Both the position numbers and the translations under genes were made by a program. Below the pieces are notes generated by a model, which saw nothing but the letters and a program-made list of their open reading frames with translations, did no database searches and was not told the origin of the DNA. Of a stretch of DNA of 42,381 bases, positions 1-10,300 are shown one piece after another. Position 1 is the first letter of the stretch. The number at the start of each line of letters is the position of its first letter. The stretch spans positions 1 to 42,381 of the forward strand of contig CAYTTA010000015.1 of the NCBI GenBank assembly GCA_964440655.1, in the 5' to 3' direction. Origin of the DNA: CAYTTA01 sp964440655 (lineage in GTDB: Bacteria > Bacteroidota > Rhodothermia > Balneolales > Balneolaceae).

Positions 1-2
1 GT

Positions 3-1316
3 ATCCTCTTCATCGGTCTGGAATTCATCAAGAATTCAGTGCCCGATATTCAGCAGAATCCGGAGGTATTTGGCTTTCTTGACTCGTTTACGGGTTACGG
101 ATACTTCTCGATCCTGATTTTTATCGGTATAGGAACCCTCCTTACCATGATTACGCAGTCCTCTTCAGCTGCAACGGCCATCACCCTGGTCATGCTGTTT
201 CAGGGATGGATCGATTTCCCGATAGCCGCGGCGATGATACTGGGCGAAAACATCGGGACCACCATGACGGCCAATTTAGCTGCCATGGTGGCGAACGCTG
301 CAGCCAAACAGGCCGCCCGATTCCATTTTGTCTTCAACGTGATCGGCGTGATCTGGGTGCTTTTTCTCTTCATGCCCTTCCTCAATATGGTTGATACGGC
401 GATCCAGTTGCTTGTGCCGGGTTCGGAGTCGGTTTTCGGAACGAGCGAAGAAGCGCGGGCCAATGCCACTTTAGCGCTCTCTCTCTTTCATACTCTTTTC
501 AATGTTTCCAACACCGTCCTGATATTCGGGTTTGTGCCAAGAATCGTCTCTGTGATTGAAAGAATGGTTCCGGAACATGAACCGGACCAGCCGGACCGCC
601 TGAAATACATTTCGGCCGGTCTGATGTCGTCGGCCGAGCTCTCCATCGCTCAGGCGCACAAAGAGGTGGAGCAGTTCGCGCGGCTCATTGAAAAAATGCA
701 TTTCAGTTTCGAGGGACTTTTCTACAACAAGCAGCAGAAGCAGCAGCGCTTTCTGGAAAAGATCAAAAGGAGAGAAGAGATCACCGACAAGATGGAACTC
801 GAAGTGGGGGAATATCTGACCCAGATCACCCGGTTCAGCCTCTCCGAATCAGCTATCCGACGGATCCGGGCGCTTCACTCCATCATCAACGATCTGGAAA
901 GGGTCGGAGATCTCTACTTTCAGATGTCCAAGACCTATGAACAGATGTTAAAGCAGGAGGTTACGCTTCCTGAGGATGCCAAAGAGGAGATTGGGGGGAT
1001 GATGAACCTGATTCACAGTGCGATCCGCCTTGTCCGGAACAATCTGGACAACAGCAACGGAGAGGTGGATCTGGATCAGGCAATAGAGATTGAGAGAAAG
1101 ATCAACAGGATGAGAGACGAACTGAAAGATTCCCATTACCACCGGCTTGAAAGCGGGGTTTACAATGCGAATGTGGGGGTCATCTACCTCGACTATCTTG
1201 CCCGTCTGGAGAAAATAGGGGATCACCTTTTCAACGTCAATGAGGCGATCGCTGGCAGAAAGGTCAAGCCTGCCTATCAGGAGGTTGTGGATAATCATCC
1301 GCTGTTCCGGCGCTGA
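3..1316 (+). CDS. Na/Pi cotransporter family protein with PhoU-like C-terminal domain (5'-truncated by window edge)
   Basis: Inner-membrane Na+-coupled phosphate symporter of the NptA/PF02690 type. The reading frame is open to the left window edge, so the true start lies outside; the GTG at 39 is internal. The visible membrane part carries the family signature TQSSSAATA, followed by a GENIGTT repeat-like motif and further hydrophobic helices. From roughly residue 200 of the visible part the protein becomes soluble, helical and charged, as expected for the PhoU-like domain that many bacterial Na/Pi transporters carry at their C-terminus. It ends with TGA at 1314-1316 and faces sucC convergently. 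No pst or pho genes are visible nearby. Family assignment is firm; the substrate (phosphate) is inferred from the family. Confidence 0.9.
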   Translation: MLFIGLEFIKNSVPDIQQNPEVFGFLDSFTGYGYFSILIFIGIGTLLTMITQSSSAATAITLVMLFQGWIDFPIAAAMILGENIGTTMTANLAAMVANAAAKQAARFHFVFNVIGVIWVLFLFMPFLNMVDTAIQLLVPGSESVFGTSEEARANATLALSLFHTLFNVSNTVLIFGFVPRIVSVIERMVPEHEPDQPDRLKYISAGLMSSAELSIAQAHKEVEQFARLIEKMHFSFEGLFYNKQQKQQRFLEKIKRREEITDKMELEVGEYLTQITRFSLSESAIRRIRALHSIINDLERVGDLYFQMSKTYEQMLKQEVTLPEDAKEEIGGMMNLIHSAIRLVRNNLDNSNGEVDLDQAIEIERKINRMRDELKDSHYHRLESGVYNANVGVIYLDYLARLEKIGDHLFNVNEAIAGRKVKPAYQEVVDNHPLFRR

Positions 1317-1473
1317 CAAGCCGATAAGTACGTCTCTTATCTTCCGCAGGGAGTTCCGAATGGAATAAGACCACAGCAGCAATTTTTCACGGCCAGGATC
1401 CGCACAGGAATGAATCCGGGGCAGTCTCTGCAATAAAAACTTTGCAAAAGAGGTCTCGGAAGGGTGGCCTGTC

Positions 1474-1491
1474 AGCCCCCTGACGGGGGCT
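1474..1491. other. Perfect 7-bp hairpin between convergent genes
   Basis: AGCCCCC, loop TGAC, GGGGGCT. It lies between the convergent stops of the Na/Pi transporter gene and sucC, so a bidirectional transcription stop is plausible. There is no T tract on either strand, so it is not a canonical intrinsic terminator. The rest of 1317-1549 shows nothing else. Confidence 0.35.
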
Positions 1492-1549
1492 TCGGGCGTG
1501 AATGAGAAGAAGAAGGGCAGGAAGGGAGAATCCGACGGAAAAGGAACCG

Positions 1550-2758
1550 TCAGGCTGCAATCACTTTGGCCACCTGCTCGGCGGCTTCCTTCAGAAGAAC
1601 GGCGGAGATGACATTGAGACCGCTCTCGTCGATGATCATCTTGGCCTCTTCGGCATTGGTTCCCTGCAGGCGCACGATGATCGGCACATTATCGACTTTT
1701 TTCGCGATCTCGGGATCCTTGATCGCCTCGATGATCCCGTTGGCGACCCGGTCGCACCGGACAATCCCTCCGAAAATGTTGATCAGGATCGCCTTCACAT
1801 TCTCATCTTCCAGAATGATCCGGAAACCGTTCTTCACCGTCTCTACATTGGCCGCTCCTCCCACGTCGAGGAAGTTGGCCGGCTCGCCTCCGGAAAGCTT
1901 GATGATGTCCATGGTGGCCATGGCCAGACCCGCTCCATTCACCATACAACCGACGTTGCCATCCAGTTTGATGTAGTTGAGGCCGTATTTGGATGCCTCC
2001 ACCTCTGTGGGATCCTCTTCAGAGAGGTCACGAAGCGCCTGATACTCCTTCTGGCGGTACATGGCGTTCTCGTCGAAGGTGAACTTGGCATCGAGGGCGA
2101 GGACATCTCCTTCCGGAGTAAGGATCAGAGGGTTGATCTCCAGCAGGCTGGAATCGGTCTCCTCATAGCAGCGGTAAAGAGCCTGTATAAAACGGACAGC
2201 TTTTTTGAAAGACTCTCCTTCAAAGCCGAGGGCGAAGGCGAGTCTTCTCGCCTGGTTCGGCTGAAGGCCCATGCCCGGTTCGACCCACTCCTTGATGATC
2301 TTTTCCGGGGTTTTGGCGGCTACCTCCTCGATCTCCATCCCGCCTTCGGTCGAAACCATGATCACGTTGCGGTTCCGGGTACGGTCAAGAAGGATTCCCA
2401 GGTAGAACTCCTTCTCAATATCGACTCCGTCGGTAATGTAGACCGCTTTTACCTCCTGCCCGGCCTCACCGGTCTGAATGGTGACCAGAGTGTCACCCAG
2501 CAGGGAGGATGCCGCCTGCTTCACTTCTTCGATGCTCTTGCAGAGAATGACCCCGCTGGCGTTGTTCTTTTTGGTGCGCCCTTTCCCGCGCCCGCCCGCA
2601 TGAATCTGGGCCTTGACCACAAAGAGGGTGGCACCCTCCGCCTTCAGTTTTTCGGCTGCACCCACCGCTTCATCAACCGTTGTGGCCGCGATTCCTGCCG
2701 GCACGGCAACGCCATATTTGTGCAGAATTTCTTTTGCCTGGTACTCGTGAATTTTCAT
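1550..2758 (-). CDS. sucC: Succinate-CoA ligase (ADP-forming) subunit beta
   Basis: Beta subunit of succinyl-CoA synthetase, the TCA-cycle enzyme that interconverts succinyl-CoA and succinate with substrate-level NTP synthesis. The start is placed at the ATG giving MKIHEYQAKEILHKYG, the canonical N-terminus of the family; a start 18 nt upstream would only add MQIQKT. The protein is 402 aa, normal for SucC. The ATP-grasp glycine-rich segment GGRGKGRTKK is near residue 50, and the C-terminal CoA-ligase signature NIFGGIVRCD is near residue 320. The partner sucD is not adjacent, so the two subunits are probably encoded at separate loci. It is divergent from pyrR across 137 bp. No clear Shine-Dalgarno sequence is seen. 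Confidence 0.97.
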   Translation of the reverse strand: MKIHEYQAKEILHKYGVAVPAGIAATTVDEAVGAAEKLKAEGATLFVVKAQIHAGGRGKGRTKKNNASGVILCKSIEEVKQAASSLLGDTLVTIQTGEAGQEVKAVYITDGVDIEKEFYLGILLDRTRNRNVIMVSTEGGMEIEEVAAKTPEKIIKEWVEPGMGLQPNQARRLAFALGFEGESFKKAVRFIQALYRCYEETDSSLLEINPLILTPEGDVLALDAKFTFDENAMYRQKEYQALRDLSEEDPTEVEASKYGLNYIKLDGNVGCMVNGAGLAMATMDIIKLSGGEPANFLDVGGAANVETVKNGFRIILEDENVKAILINIFGGIVRCDRVANGIIEAIKDPEIAKKVDNVPIIVRLQGTNAEEAKMIIDESGLNVISAVLLKEAAEQVAKVIAA

Positions 2759-2837
2759 GGTCTTCTGGATCTGCAAGTTGAAGGAAAAACGGCACCAATA
2801 ATAGTCAAAAGCCGGTCCAAATGAAAGGAGGCATTTT

Positions 2838-2869
2838 TTTGTGAACCTCCGGATCTATCCCTAATTTTG
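2838..2869 (+). promoter_or_regulatory. FCB/Bacteroidota-type promoter for pyrRB
   Basis: TTTG at 2838-2841, a 20-nt spacer, then TAATTTTG at 2862-2869. Both boxes match the -33 TTTG / -7 TAnnTTTG consensus exactly and the spacing is right. Transcription would start near 2874, leaving a leader of only about 20 nt before the TTG start of pyrR, too short for the usual PyrR attenuator. Confidence 0.65.
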
Positions 2870-2895
2870 GTCAAAAATCTCCCTGAGGTGACCGA

Positions 2896-3450
2896 TTGGA
2901 GAAAACCATCATTATGACTGCCAGGGATCTCGGCCGCACCTACATGCGGTTTGCCCACCAGATCCTGGAACAGTACGACAATCCGGCGCACCCGGTTATC
3001 ATCGGGATGCAGACGCGGGGTGTTTTCATTGCCCGCCGTCTGGTAGAGATCATCGGGAAGGAGTATGGAAAAACACCCGATTTCGGTGTGCTGGATGTGA
3101 CTTTCTACAGGGATGATTTCCGCACCCGGCTCAAGATGCCCGAGGTCCGTGTCACTGAAATCCCGTTTGATCTCTACGATCGGGATGTGGTTCTGGTTGA
3201 TGATGTCCTCTATACCGGCCGCACCATCCGTTCCGCCATGGATGCGATCATGTCCTACGGCCGCCCGCGGAGCATCCGCTTCTGCTGCATGGTGGACCGG
3301 GGCCATCGGGAACTGCCGGTTGCAGCTGATTATGTGGGAATGAAAGTGCCTACCCATCCCGATGAGGAGGTCCGGGTCCGGGTGACGCCACATGATGATG
3401 AGGATGCGGTCTGGCTGATCCGCGTGAATCATGAGGAGGGGAATGACTGA
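2896..3450 (+). CDS. pyrR: Bifunctional pyr operon regulator / uracil phosphoribosyltransferase PyrR
   Basis: PyrR senses UMP/UTP and, in Firmicutes, binds pyr mRNA; it also has UPRTase activity (uracil + PRPP to UMP). The PRPP-binding loop VLVDDVLYTGRTIRSA (around residues 97-112) is intact and the length of 184 aa is normal. The start is TTG at 2896, supported by AGGTG five bases upstream; the next internal ATG would remove the beginning of the domain. It overlaps pyrB by 8 nt, so the two are translationally coupled. No attenuator hairpin pair or anti-terminator is visible in the very short leader, so any autoregulation may be translational, or act elsewhere, or be lost. Confidence 0.95.
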   Translation: MEKTIIMTARDLGRTYMRFAHQILEQYDNPAHPVIIGMQTRGVFIARRLVEIIGKEYGKTPDFGVLDVTFYRDDFRTRLKMPEVRVTEIPFDLYDRDVVLVDDVLYTGRTIRSAMDAIMSYGRPRSIRFCCMVDRGHRELPVAADYVGMKVPTHPDEEVRVRVTPHDDEDAVWLIRVNHEEGND

Positions 3451-4399
3451 AAAAGAGGAAGGGAAGCAGTACCAGTTCCGTCACAGGCACCTGCTTGGCC
3501 TGAGAGACTATTCGCCTGAAGATATCCTCTATGTTCTGGACCAGGCCCGCTATTTCCGGGAGATTCTGGATCGCCCCGTTCCCAAAGTTCCCACTCTTCG
3601 TGACAAGACCATCGTCAACCTCTTTTACGAGAACAGCACCCGTACCCGTCTCTCCTTTGAGCTGGCGCAGAGGCGGATGGGTGCCGATGTGGTCAACTTC
3701 ATAGCTTCTTCCTCCAGCACCAAAAAAGGGGAATCGCTAAAGGATACCATCCGAAATATCAATTCGATGAAAATCGATATGGTGGTGGTCCGCCATGAGA
3801 GTCCGGGTGTGCCGGAATTTCTGACGCGTCAGGTGGAGGCAGCCATTATCAATGCCGGCGACGGAGCCCATGAGCACCCCACCCAGGCGCTGCTGGATCT
3901 CTTTACCATGCAGCAGATCCATCCGGAGCTGAAAGGCAGGAAAATCGCGATAATCGGGGATATCGCTCACAGCCGTGTGGTGCGCTCCAATATTCTCGGT
4001 CTGAAGAAACTGGGGGCGGAGGTTGCACTCTGCGGGCCCCGTACCCTCATGCCCGCCTATGCAGACTCTCTGGGTGTGGAGATCACACACGATCTGGAGG
4101 AGACGCTCTCCTGGTGCGACATTGCGATGGCCTTGAGAATTCAGCTCGAGCGACAGGGCGGGGCCACCGAACTTTTCCCAAGCATCCGGGAGTATCACCA
4201 GAGATTCGGAATCCGGATGTCCCATCTTGAGAAGTACCCGGATTTTATTGTAATGCATCCCGGTCCGGTCAACCGGGGGGTGGAGCTGGAAAGCGATGTG
4301 GTCGACAGCGACCGGGCGGTGATCCTGGATCAGGTGACCAACGGTGTAGCCGTCCGCATGGCGATCCTCTATCTGCTAAGTGGCGGGACGCGTCTTTAA
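3443..4399 (+). CDS. pyrB: Aspartate carbamoyltransferase catalytic subunit
   Basis: First committed step of de novo pyrimidine synthesis: carbamoyl phosphate + aspartate to N-carbamoyl-aspartate. The carbamoyl-phosphate motif STRTRLSFE lies near residues 60-68, HPTQALLD near 145 and a late HPGPVNRG near 275, all typical of ATCase. I chose the ATG at 3443 rather than the in-frame ATG at 3431 because AGGAGGGG lies directly in front of it. The protein is 318 aa. It forms an operon with pyrR; no regulatory chain (pyrI) or pyrC follows. Confidence 0.97.
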   Translation: MTEKEEGKQYQFRHRHLLGLRDYSPEDILYVLDQARYFREILDRPVPKVPTLRDKTIVNLFYENSTRTRLSFELAQRRMGADVVNFIASSSSTKKGESLKDTIRNINSMKIDMVVVRHESPGVPEFLTRQVEAAIINAGDGAHEHPTQALLDLFTMQQIHPELKGRKIAIIGDIAHSRVVRSNILGLKKLGAEVALCGPRTLMPAYADSLGVEITHDLEETLSWCDIAMALRIQLERQGGATELFPSIREYHQRFGIRMSHLEKYPDFIVMHPGPVNRGVELESDVVDSDRAVILDQVTNGVAVRMAILYLLSGGTRL

Positions 4400-4487
4400 G
4401 AGTGTCCCTCTCCATCGATATAAAATCATCCGCTCTCTATCTGCATGCGGGCGAAAGCCCTCGGCCGACCCCACCGGCAAAAAAACG

Positions 4488-4518
4488 TTTCCGTATAACA
4501 GGGATATCCCTATTTTTA
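4488..4518 (+). promoter_or_regulatory. Possible FCB-type promoter for the efflux operon
   Basis: TTTC at 4488-4491, 19-nt spacer, TATTTTTA at 4511-4518: correct spacing but one mismatch in each box. It lies about 135 nt upstream of the chosen start of the TolC-like gene. Confidence 0.3.
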
Positions 4519-4654
4519 CAGGCTTCATCCCGGCGGTTCCCATTTAGACTTTGAAGGATTCAGACCCATGACGGACGAGCTGCGCGCAGAAGGACATCCG
4601 CACGATTTGAGAACCACTTCTGTTATACCTCCCAATGGACACGAACGGAATTGT

Positions 4655-6172
4655 ATGTCGATTTCAAACCTCCTGAAGGCAGCCGTTCTGGCCATCGCCT
4701 TCTGCTCCGGAAACGTTTCACTGCAGGCGCAGACCGTCCGGGATCTGGATCTCGAGCTCGGACCCGATGAAGTGATCACTCTCGGGCAGGCCCTCGAGAT
4801 CGCGGTTGCCAACAACATCGAGATGAAACGGGCTTTTTACTCCCTGATGGATGCCGATGAGCAGGTGCGGATCGCCTGGAGTGAAGTACTTCCATCCATC
4901 TCCACCTCTGCCAACTATACCCGGAATATCGAGGTTCCGATCAATTTCCTCCCCGCCGAGTTTTTTGGTGGCGAGCCGGGCGAACTCATTCCGGTTGCCT
5001 TCGGTACGGACAACAACTGGATCGGCGGCGTTACGGTCTCCCAGAATATCTTCCGGGGAGAGGCAATTGTCGGGATCAGCAGCTCCTCCCTTTTTCGCCT
5101 TGCCCGGGAAGAGGGGCTTCGGGCGACCATGCAGCAGGTGGTGACCGAGACGCGCAAGGCCTACTATGGCGTGCTGATGGCGCGCGAGCAGCTGCGACTG
5201 GTGGAGTCTTCCGTCAACCGAATCCAGGAGAATCTCGAAGAAGCGCGATCCCGTTTCGGGGCGGGGCTTGCCGATGAGTATGATGTGCTCCGACTGGAAG
5301 TTCAGCTGGCCAATCTTCAGCCACAGATCCGGCAGGCGGAGGATGAGTATGAGCAGGCATTCCGCGGGTTGAAATTTCTGATGGGCCTGCCGGTGGAGAT
5401 GCCGTTCCGGCTGGCAGGTGACCTCTTTCTTTTCGACATCCTGTCGGAGGAGTCCGACTCTCCCGAGAACATGAATCTCAAGCAGATAGACCGGCTTACC
5501 CCGCTCCCTTCCCTTCAATCCGGCGAGGCACCGGAACAGGTGGGAAGAATCATGGAGGAGCGACGCGGAGATCTCCGCGTTCTTGATCTGGAAGGAAGAT
5601 TGAAAGAGCGGGAGATTCTGGCCATCCGCACCCGTTTTCTGCCGGAGATAACCGCCGACTACAGCATGCAGTGGATTTCAGCGCAGCCGGGAGGACCGGT
5701 TTTCTTCCAGGATGCCCACCGCTATCAGACTCTTGGAGTGACCCTGAGGTTCTCTGTTTTTGAAGGGTTCCGGAGACGCGCTGAGCTGAACCGGGCCCTG
5801 ATCGAGAGGAAGGAGATTTCCGAGCGGAGATACTCTGCCGAACAGGCAGCACGCAATGAATATGAGACGGCGGTGGAAAATCTGGCCCGGATCTTTGATA
5901 CAGCTTCCGCCCGGTGGCGGGCACTCGAACAGGCAAGGCGGGGGTATGAGATCGCTCTCCGGAGAGAGGAGGAAGGGCTGGGAAGCCGGCTTGAAGTGAC
6001 CGAGGCGGAGCTTCAGGTGCGCGAGGCGGAGATCAACTACTCCCAGATGGTCTATGACTATCTGGTGGCGAAGGCCGATTACGATTTTGCACTGGGGCTG
6101 GTGCCGCTGGTGGATCGGTCCGGTGCCGGTCATGAGAGCGTGTCCGTTCCTGCTGATAACCGATCCAGATGA
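4655..6172 (+). CDS. TolC family outer membrane efflux protein
   Basis: Outer-membrane factor of a tripartite efflux system, expected to form the trimeric beta-barrel/alpha-tunnel channel through which the RND pump exports its substrate. The ATG at 4655 gives a clean signal peptide ending near SLQAQ (residues 1-26); the in-frame ATG at 4568 would prepend 29 hydrophilic residues and bury it. Two OEP repeats follow: long coiled-coil segments around residues 95-240 and 330-490, with the usual TLGQALEIA start and a second-repeat segment LEVTEAELQVREAE near residue 450. The protein is 505 aa. Its TGA overlaps the ATG of the membrane fusion protein gene (ATGA). Substrate unknown. Confidence 0.92.
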   Translation: MSISNLLKAAVLAIAFCSGNVSLQAQTVRDLDLELGPDEVITLGQALEIAVANNIEMKRAFYSLMDADEQVRIAWSEVLPSISTSANYTRNIEVPINFLPAEFFGGEPGELIPVAFGTDNNWIGGVTVSQNIFRGEAIVGISSSSLFRLAREEGLRATMQQVVTETRKAYYGVLMAREQLRLVESSVNRIQENLEEARSRFGAGLADEYDVLRLEVQLANLQPQIRQAEDEYEQAFRGLKFLMGLPVEMPFRLAGDLFLFDILSEESDSPENMNLKQIDRLTPLPSLQSGEAPEQVGRIMEERRGDLRVLDLEGRLKEREILAIRTRFLPEITADYSMQWISAQPGGPVFFQDAHRYQTLGVTLRFSVFEGFRRRAELNRALIERKEISERRYSAEQAARNEYETAVENLARIFDTASARWRALEQARRGYEIALRREEEGLGSRLEVTEAELQVREAEINYSQMVYDYLVAKADYDFALGLVPLVDRSGAGHESVSVPADNRSR

Positions 6173-7332
6173 AAGATCCAGACAGAGGCCTGGAGCTGAA
6201 GCAACCGCTGAAACCAACTGATTTTTTCATGAGACGAACCAATCCATTCCGAATGATGAGATCCGGATATCCCCTGTTTATCATGCTGCTGTTGTTGGCC
6301 GCTGCCTGCCAGAATGGTGCTGAAGAGGCAGCGACCGAAGAACTGGCTCGTATTGTCAATGTCCATCTGGAAGAGATCGGTAAGGAGGATTTTTCCAGTT
6401 ACATCCAGCTGGTGGGGAGAGTAACATCCCGCAATGATGTACGTGTCTCCGCCGAAGTGAACGGCCCGGTCCGTGAGATCTACCGGCGGGAAGGCGATGC
6501 CGTCCGGAGCGGTGAATCTGTCCTGAAGATCGATGACCGTCGTCTTGCTCAGGAGGTGAGACGCCTGGAGGCGGTGACCCGCCAGTCGGAGGAGAACCAT
6601 GAGCGCCTCCGCCGGCTCTTCGAGCAGGAGCGGATCGGCTCGGAGATCGAGGTCCTCAACGCCCGTTATACGTGGGAGCAGAATCTGGCGGCGCTGGAGG
6701 CCCTGCGGGTGGACCTGGAGAAGACTGCAATTGAAGCACCTTTCAGTGGCGAGATCGATGAGATCCTGGTTGAACAAGGCGAAATGGTGATGGCCGGCAC
6801 CCCGGTATTCCGGATTATCAACCGCTCTGCACTCCGGATCGTGGCAGGTGTTCCTGCACGATATGCCGGGTCGGTGAAGGCGGGGAGCGAGGCGGAAGTG
6901 TGGTTCGATTCGGATCCGGAAAACAGGATCCGGATGCCGATCGTTTTTGTTGGAAATGCCATCGATCCCGCGAACAGGACCTTCCGGATTGAACTGGAGG
7001 TTCCCTCCGGTCTGGAGCAGGTCAAGATCGACATGCTGGCACGAGTGGAGCTGGAGACACTTCATCTGGATGATGTCATTGTGATCAACGGCGAGTATAT
7101 CTACCGTGAGCAGGAGTCGCACATTGCCTGGGTAGCATCCCGGGACGAAAATGGAAGAGAGGTGGCCGAACGGAGAGTTCTGCAGATCGGTCCCTCCTGG
7201 GCAAACAGGGTTGTGGTGACGGGCGGGCTGAATCCGGGCGACCGGCTTATTACCACCGGTTCCGCATACCTCCAGGACCAGACAAGAATCAACCCGGTTG
7301 AAAGCAGCGTACTCTCTGCATCCGATCAATAA
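6169..7332 (+). CDS. RND efflux periplasmic adaptor (membrane fusion protein), lipoprotein
   Basis: HlyD/AcrA-type adaptor bridging the RND pump and the TolC-like channel. It has a lipoprotein signal with lipobox LAAAC, a biotinyl-lipoyl half-motif around VNGPVREIYRREGDAV (about residues 100-115), a short alpha-hairpin (about 125-190), the second lipoyl half IEAPFSGEIDEI (near 190), then beta-barrel and membrane-proximal domains. The ATG at 6169 overlaps the upstream stop as ATGA, suggesting coupled translation. It places about 20 extra residues before the signal peptide, so the ATG at 6229 (MRRTNPF) is an equally plausible true start. The final domain ends in GLNPGDRLITTG, typical of the family. 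Confidence 0.92.
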   Translation: MKDPDRGLELKQPLKPTDFFMRRTNPFRMMRSGYPLFIMLLLLAAACQNGAEEAATEELARIVNVHLEEIGKEDFSSYIQLVGRVTSRNDVRVSAEVNGPVREIYRREGDAVRSGESVLKIDDRRLAQEVRRLEAVTRQSEENHERLRRLFEQERIGSEIEVLNARYTWEQNLAALEALRVDLEKTAIEAPFSGEIDEILVEQGEMVMAGTPVFRIINRSALRIVAGVPARYAGSVKAGSEAEVWFDSDPENRIRMPIVFVGNAIDPANRTFRIELEVPSGLEQVKIDMLARVELETLHLDDVIVINGEYIYREQESHIAWVASRDENGREVAERRVLQIGPSWANRVVVTGGLNPGDRLITTGSAYLQDQTRINPVESSVLSASDQ

Positions 7333-7374
7333 AGGGCCATAAAAACTGAGATCAGACCGCATCAGGCATAAGCC

Positions 7375-10300
7375 ATGCAGACCAATCAGACCGACAAGAA
7401 GAAGCTGATGGAAGAGGCGGCCAACAGGAAAGAGTTCCGCCTTACCTCCTTCTCCATAGACAACAGGATCAGCGTCCTGATCCTGATTCTGCTTGTATTC
7501 ATCATCGGATTGCGCTCTTATCTGAGCATTCCCAAAGAGGCGGCTCCCGATGTGACCATCCCCAATATTCTCGTCATTACCACCTATCCCGGTGTTTCTC
7601 CGGTGGATATGGAGAGTCTGATCACGAGGAAACTGGAGGATGAGCTCTCAAATATCTCCGATATCAAACTGATGACTTCGGTGTCGGCTGAAGGGTACTC
7701 AAGCATCAATCTTGAGTTCGAGGTCGATGTGAACATTGAGGAGGCTCTTCAGAAGGTGCGGGAAAGGGTTGATCTGGCCCGTCCGGATCTCCCGTCGGAC
7801 GCCGAGGACCCGATCATCATGGAGATCAACATCTCCGAGTTCCCGATCATGCAGGTCAACATTGCCGGAGACTACGGGATGGATGAGCTCAAACGGGTCG
7901 CCGAACGTCTGGAGGACCGGTTTGAGGCCATTCCGCAAGTACTTGAAGTTGATTTGACCGGTGCGCTGGAGAGGGAGGTGAAGGTCGATGTGGATCTGGC
8001 TCGACTGAAATACTACGGACTTTCGTTCAGTGACATCGTCGTTGCCATCCAGAATGAGAACATAACGGTCCCGGGAGGTACGATTGATGTCGGAACCCGC
8101 AGCTTCCTGCTCCGGGTTCCGGGTGAGTATGAGGATCCGCTCGGTCTGGGTGATATCGTGATCGATGCGCCCGATAGAAAGCCGATCTATCTGAGGGATG
8201 TCGCAGAGGTTACTTTCGGCCACAAGGACCGGACCTCCTGGGCGAGCCTGGATGGCAGCCAGGTGGTCACCCTGAATGTGAAGAAGCGGGTGGGGGCCAA
8301 CCTTCTCGAGACGGCCGATGCGGTCCGGGCCGTGATCGAACAGGAGTCGCCGGCACTTCCTCCGACCACGGAGATCCATATCACCAATGACCAGAGCCGT
8401 GATATCCGGGTGATGGTGTCGAGCCTGGAGAACAACATCATCAGCGGTTTGCTTCTGGTAATCGGTGTGCTGCTCTTCTTTATGGGGGTGCGGAACTCCT
8501 CCTTTGTCGGAATCTCCATTCCGATGTCCATGTTCATGACCTTCATCATTCTGCAGGCGATCGGGGTGACGATGAACATGATTGTCCTCTTTGCCCTGAT
8601 CCTGGCACTCGGAATGCTGGTCGACAATGCCATTGTGGTGGTTGAAAACATCTACCGCTATCTGGAAGAGGGATTCGACAACATTACGGCCGCGAAAAAA
8701 GGAACCGGGGAAGTGGCCTTTCCCATTATTTCCGGAACTGCCACCACTCTGGCGGCTTTCCTGCCCATTGTATTCTGGCCCGGTGTGGTGGGGGACTTCA
8801 TGTCCTATCTGCCCATAACAGTGATCGTCGTTCTGAGCAGTTCTCTTTTTGTCGGACTGGTGATCAACCCTGTGCTCTGTGCGGTTTTCATGAAGCTGGA
8901 GCAGGATGAAACAGAAGGCGAGGCCGAGGTACGGATGACCCGGAAGGGAAAGAGGGTTCTCTATGTTGCAGGAGGACTCATCTTGTTCATGGGGCTCCTG
9001 AATAACTGGGTCTCCTGGACCATGCTCCTGGTGATTGCCGCCATCCTCATCCTTCTGCACCACTATATGTTGAAACCTCTCGGTCGCTGGTGGCAGGAGA
9101 ATGGTGTGGAGTGGTTGCTGGCCCGATATGAGCGGTTTTTGAAGTGGTCGCTGGACCATTCGGTGCGGATTCTGGGTTCGGCGGTACTGGTTCTCTTCTC
9201 CAGTTTTATCCTCTTCGGCATGTTTAACGCCGGTGTGGAATTCTTCCCGGAGAACATCCCGCCGGCACGTCTCTATGCCCAGATCGAGGCACCGGCCGGC
9301 AGTACCGTCGAGTTTACAAAGCAGATTGTTGATGAAATCGAGCGGCGGGTGGATCAGCTGGATTACCGGGGAGATATCGAAACGGTTCTCGCCACGGCAG
9401 GTGCCCCCATTGCAAGCGGTTTTGACGACATGGGTGGAGACACCGAGAACCGCGGAACGGTGGTTCTCAACTTCGTGGAGTATCAGCTTCGGGAGGGAAA
9501 TACCTTTGATGTGATGGAGCAGATGCGGGATCTCTTCCCCGTCGGGATCGCAGGGGCCGAAGTGACCATCGAACAGCCGCAGGAGGGACCGCCAACAGGA
9601 AAACCGATTAACCTGGAGATTTCCGGACCCGATATGGCAGAGCTGAAGCGGCTTTCCGAAGAAGTGATCTCCATTCTTGAAAACCATTCTGTCTACAGCA
9701 AGCTGGACGGCCTGGAGAATGATCTGCCCGATCCGCGATCCGAAATGCAGATTGTCGTGGATCGTGAGAAAGCGGCTCTGCTCGGTCTCAGTACCTTCGA
9801 TGTGGGGAATACCATACGCCAGGCAATGAACGGCGTGGAGGCTTCTCAGTATCGGGACGGAAACGATGAGTATGACATCACTGTGAGACTGGCGGAGTCC
9901 TATCGGGAGAACTTCAGTACATTGGGTGATCTGACCATACAGAACGAGGATGGTTTCCAGATTCCTCTCTCCGAAGTGGCGACCTGGCAGTCGGAGGAAG
10001 GGTTCGGGGGAATCCGGAGGAAGGATCAGCGGCGGCTGGTCACGGTCAGTGCCGATGTCCGCGCTACGTACAATAGCAACGCGGTACTTCAGGAAGTTCA
10101 GGAAGTTCTCCGGCCCTGGGGCGAAGAGAATCTTCCGACAGGATACACCATGGAGTGGACCGGTCAGATGCAGGAACAGAATGAAGCCCAGGATTTTCTG
10201 ACCACAGCGTTTCTCATTGCACTGGGTCTCATCGCATTCATCCTGGTTTCCCAGTTCAACTCTGTAGCCAAACCTGTGATCATACTTACCTCTGTGATCA

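Noticed and set aside
1502..2824. 440-aa plus-strand ORF over sucC
   Set aside because: Shadow of sucC, which has the ATP-grasp and CoA-ligase motifs.
2762..2895. PyrR attenuator upstream of pyrR
   Set aside because: Only a weak GGAGG/CCTCC pair exists, mostly upstream of the probable transcription start; no terminator/anti-terminator.
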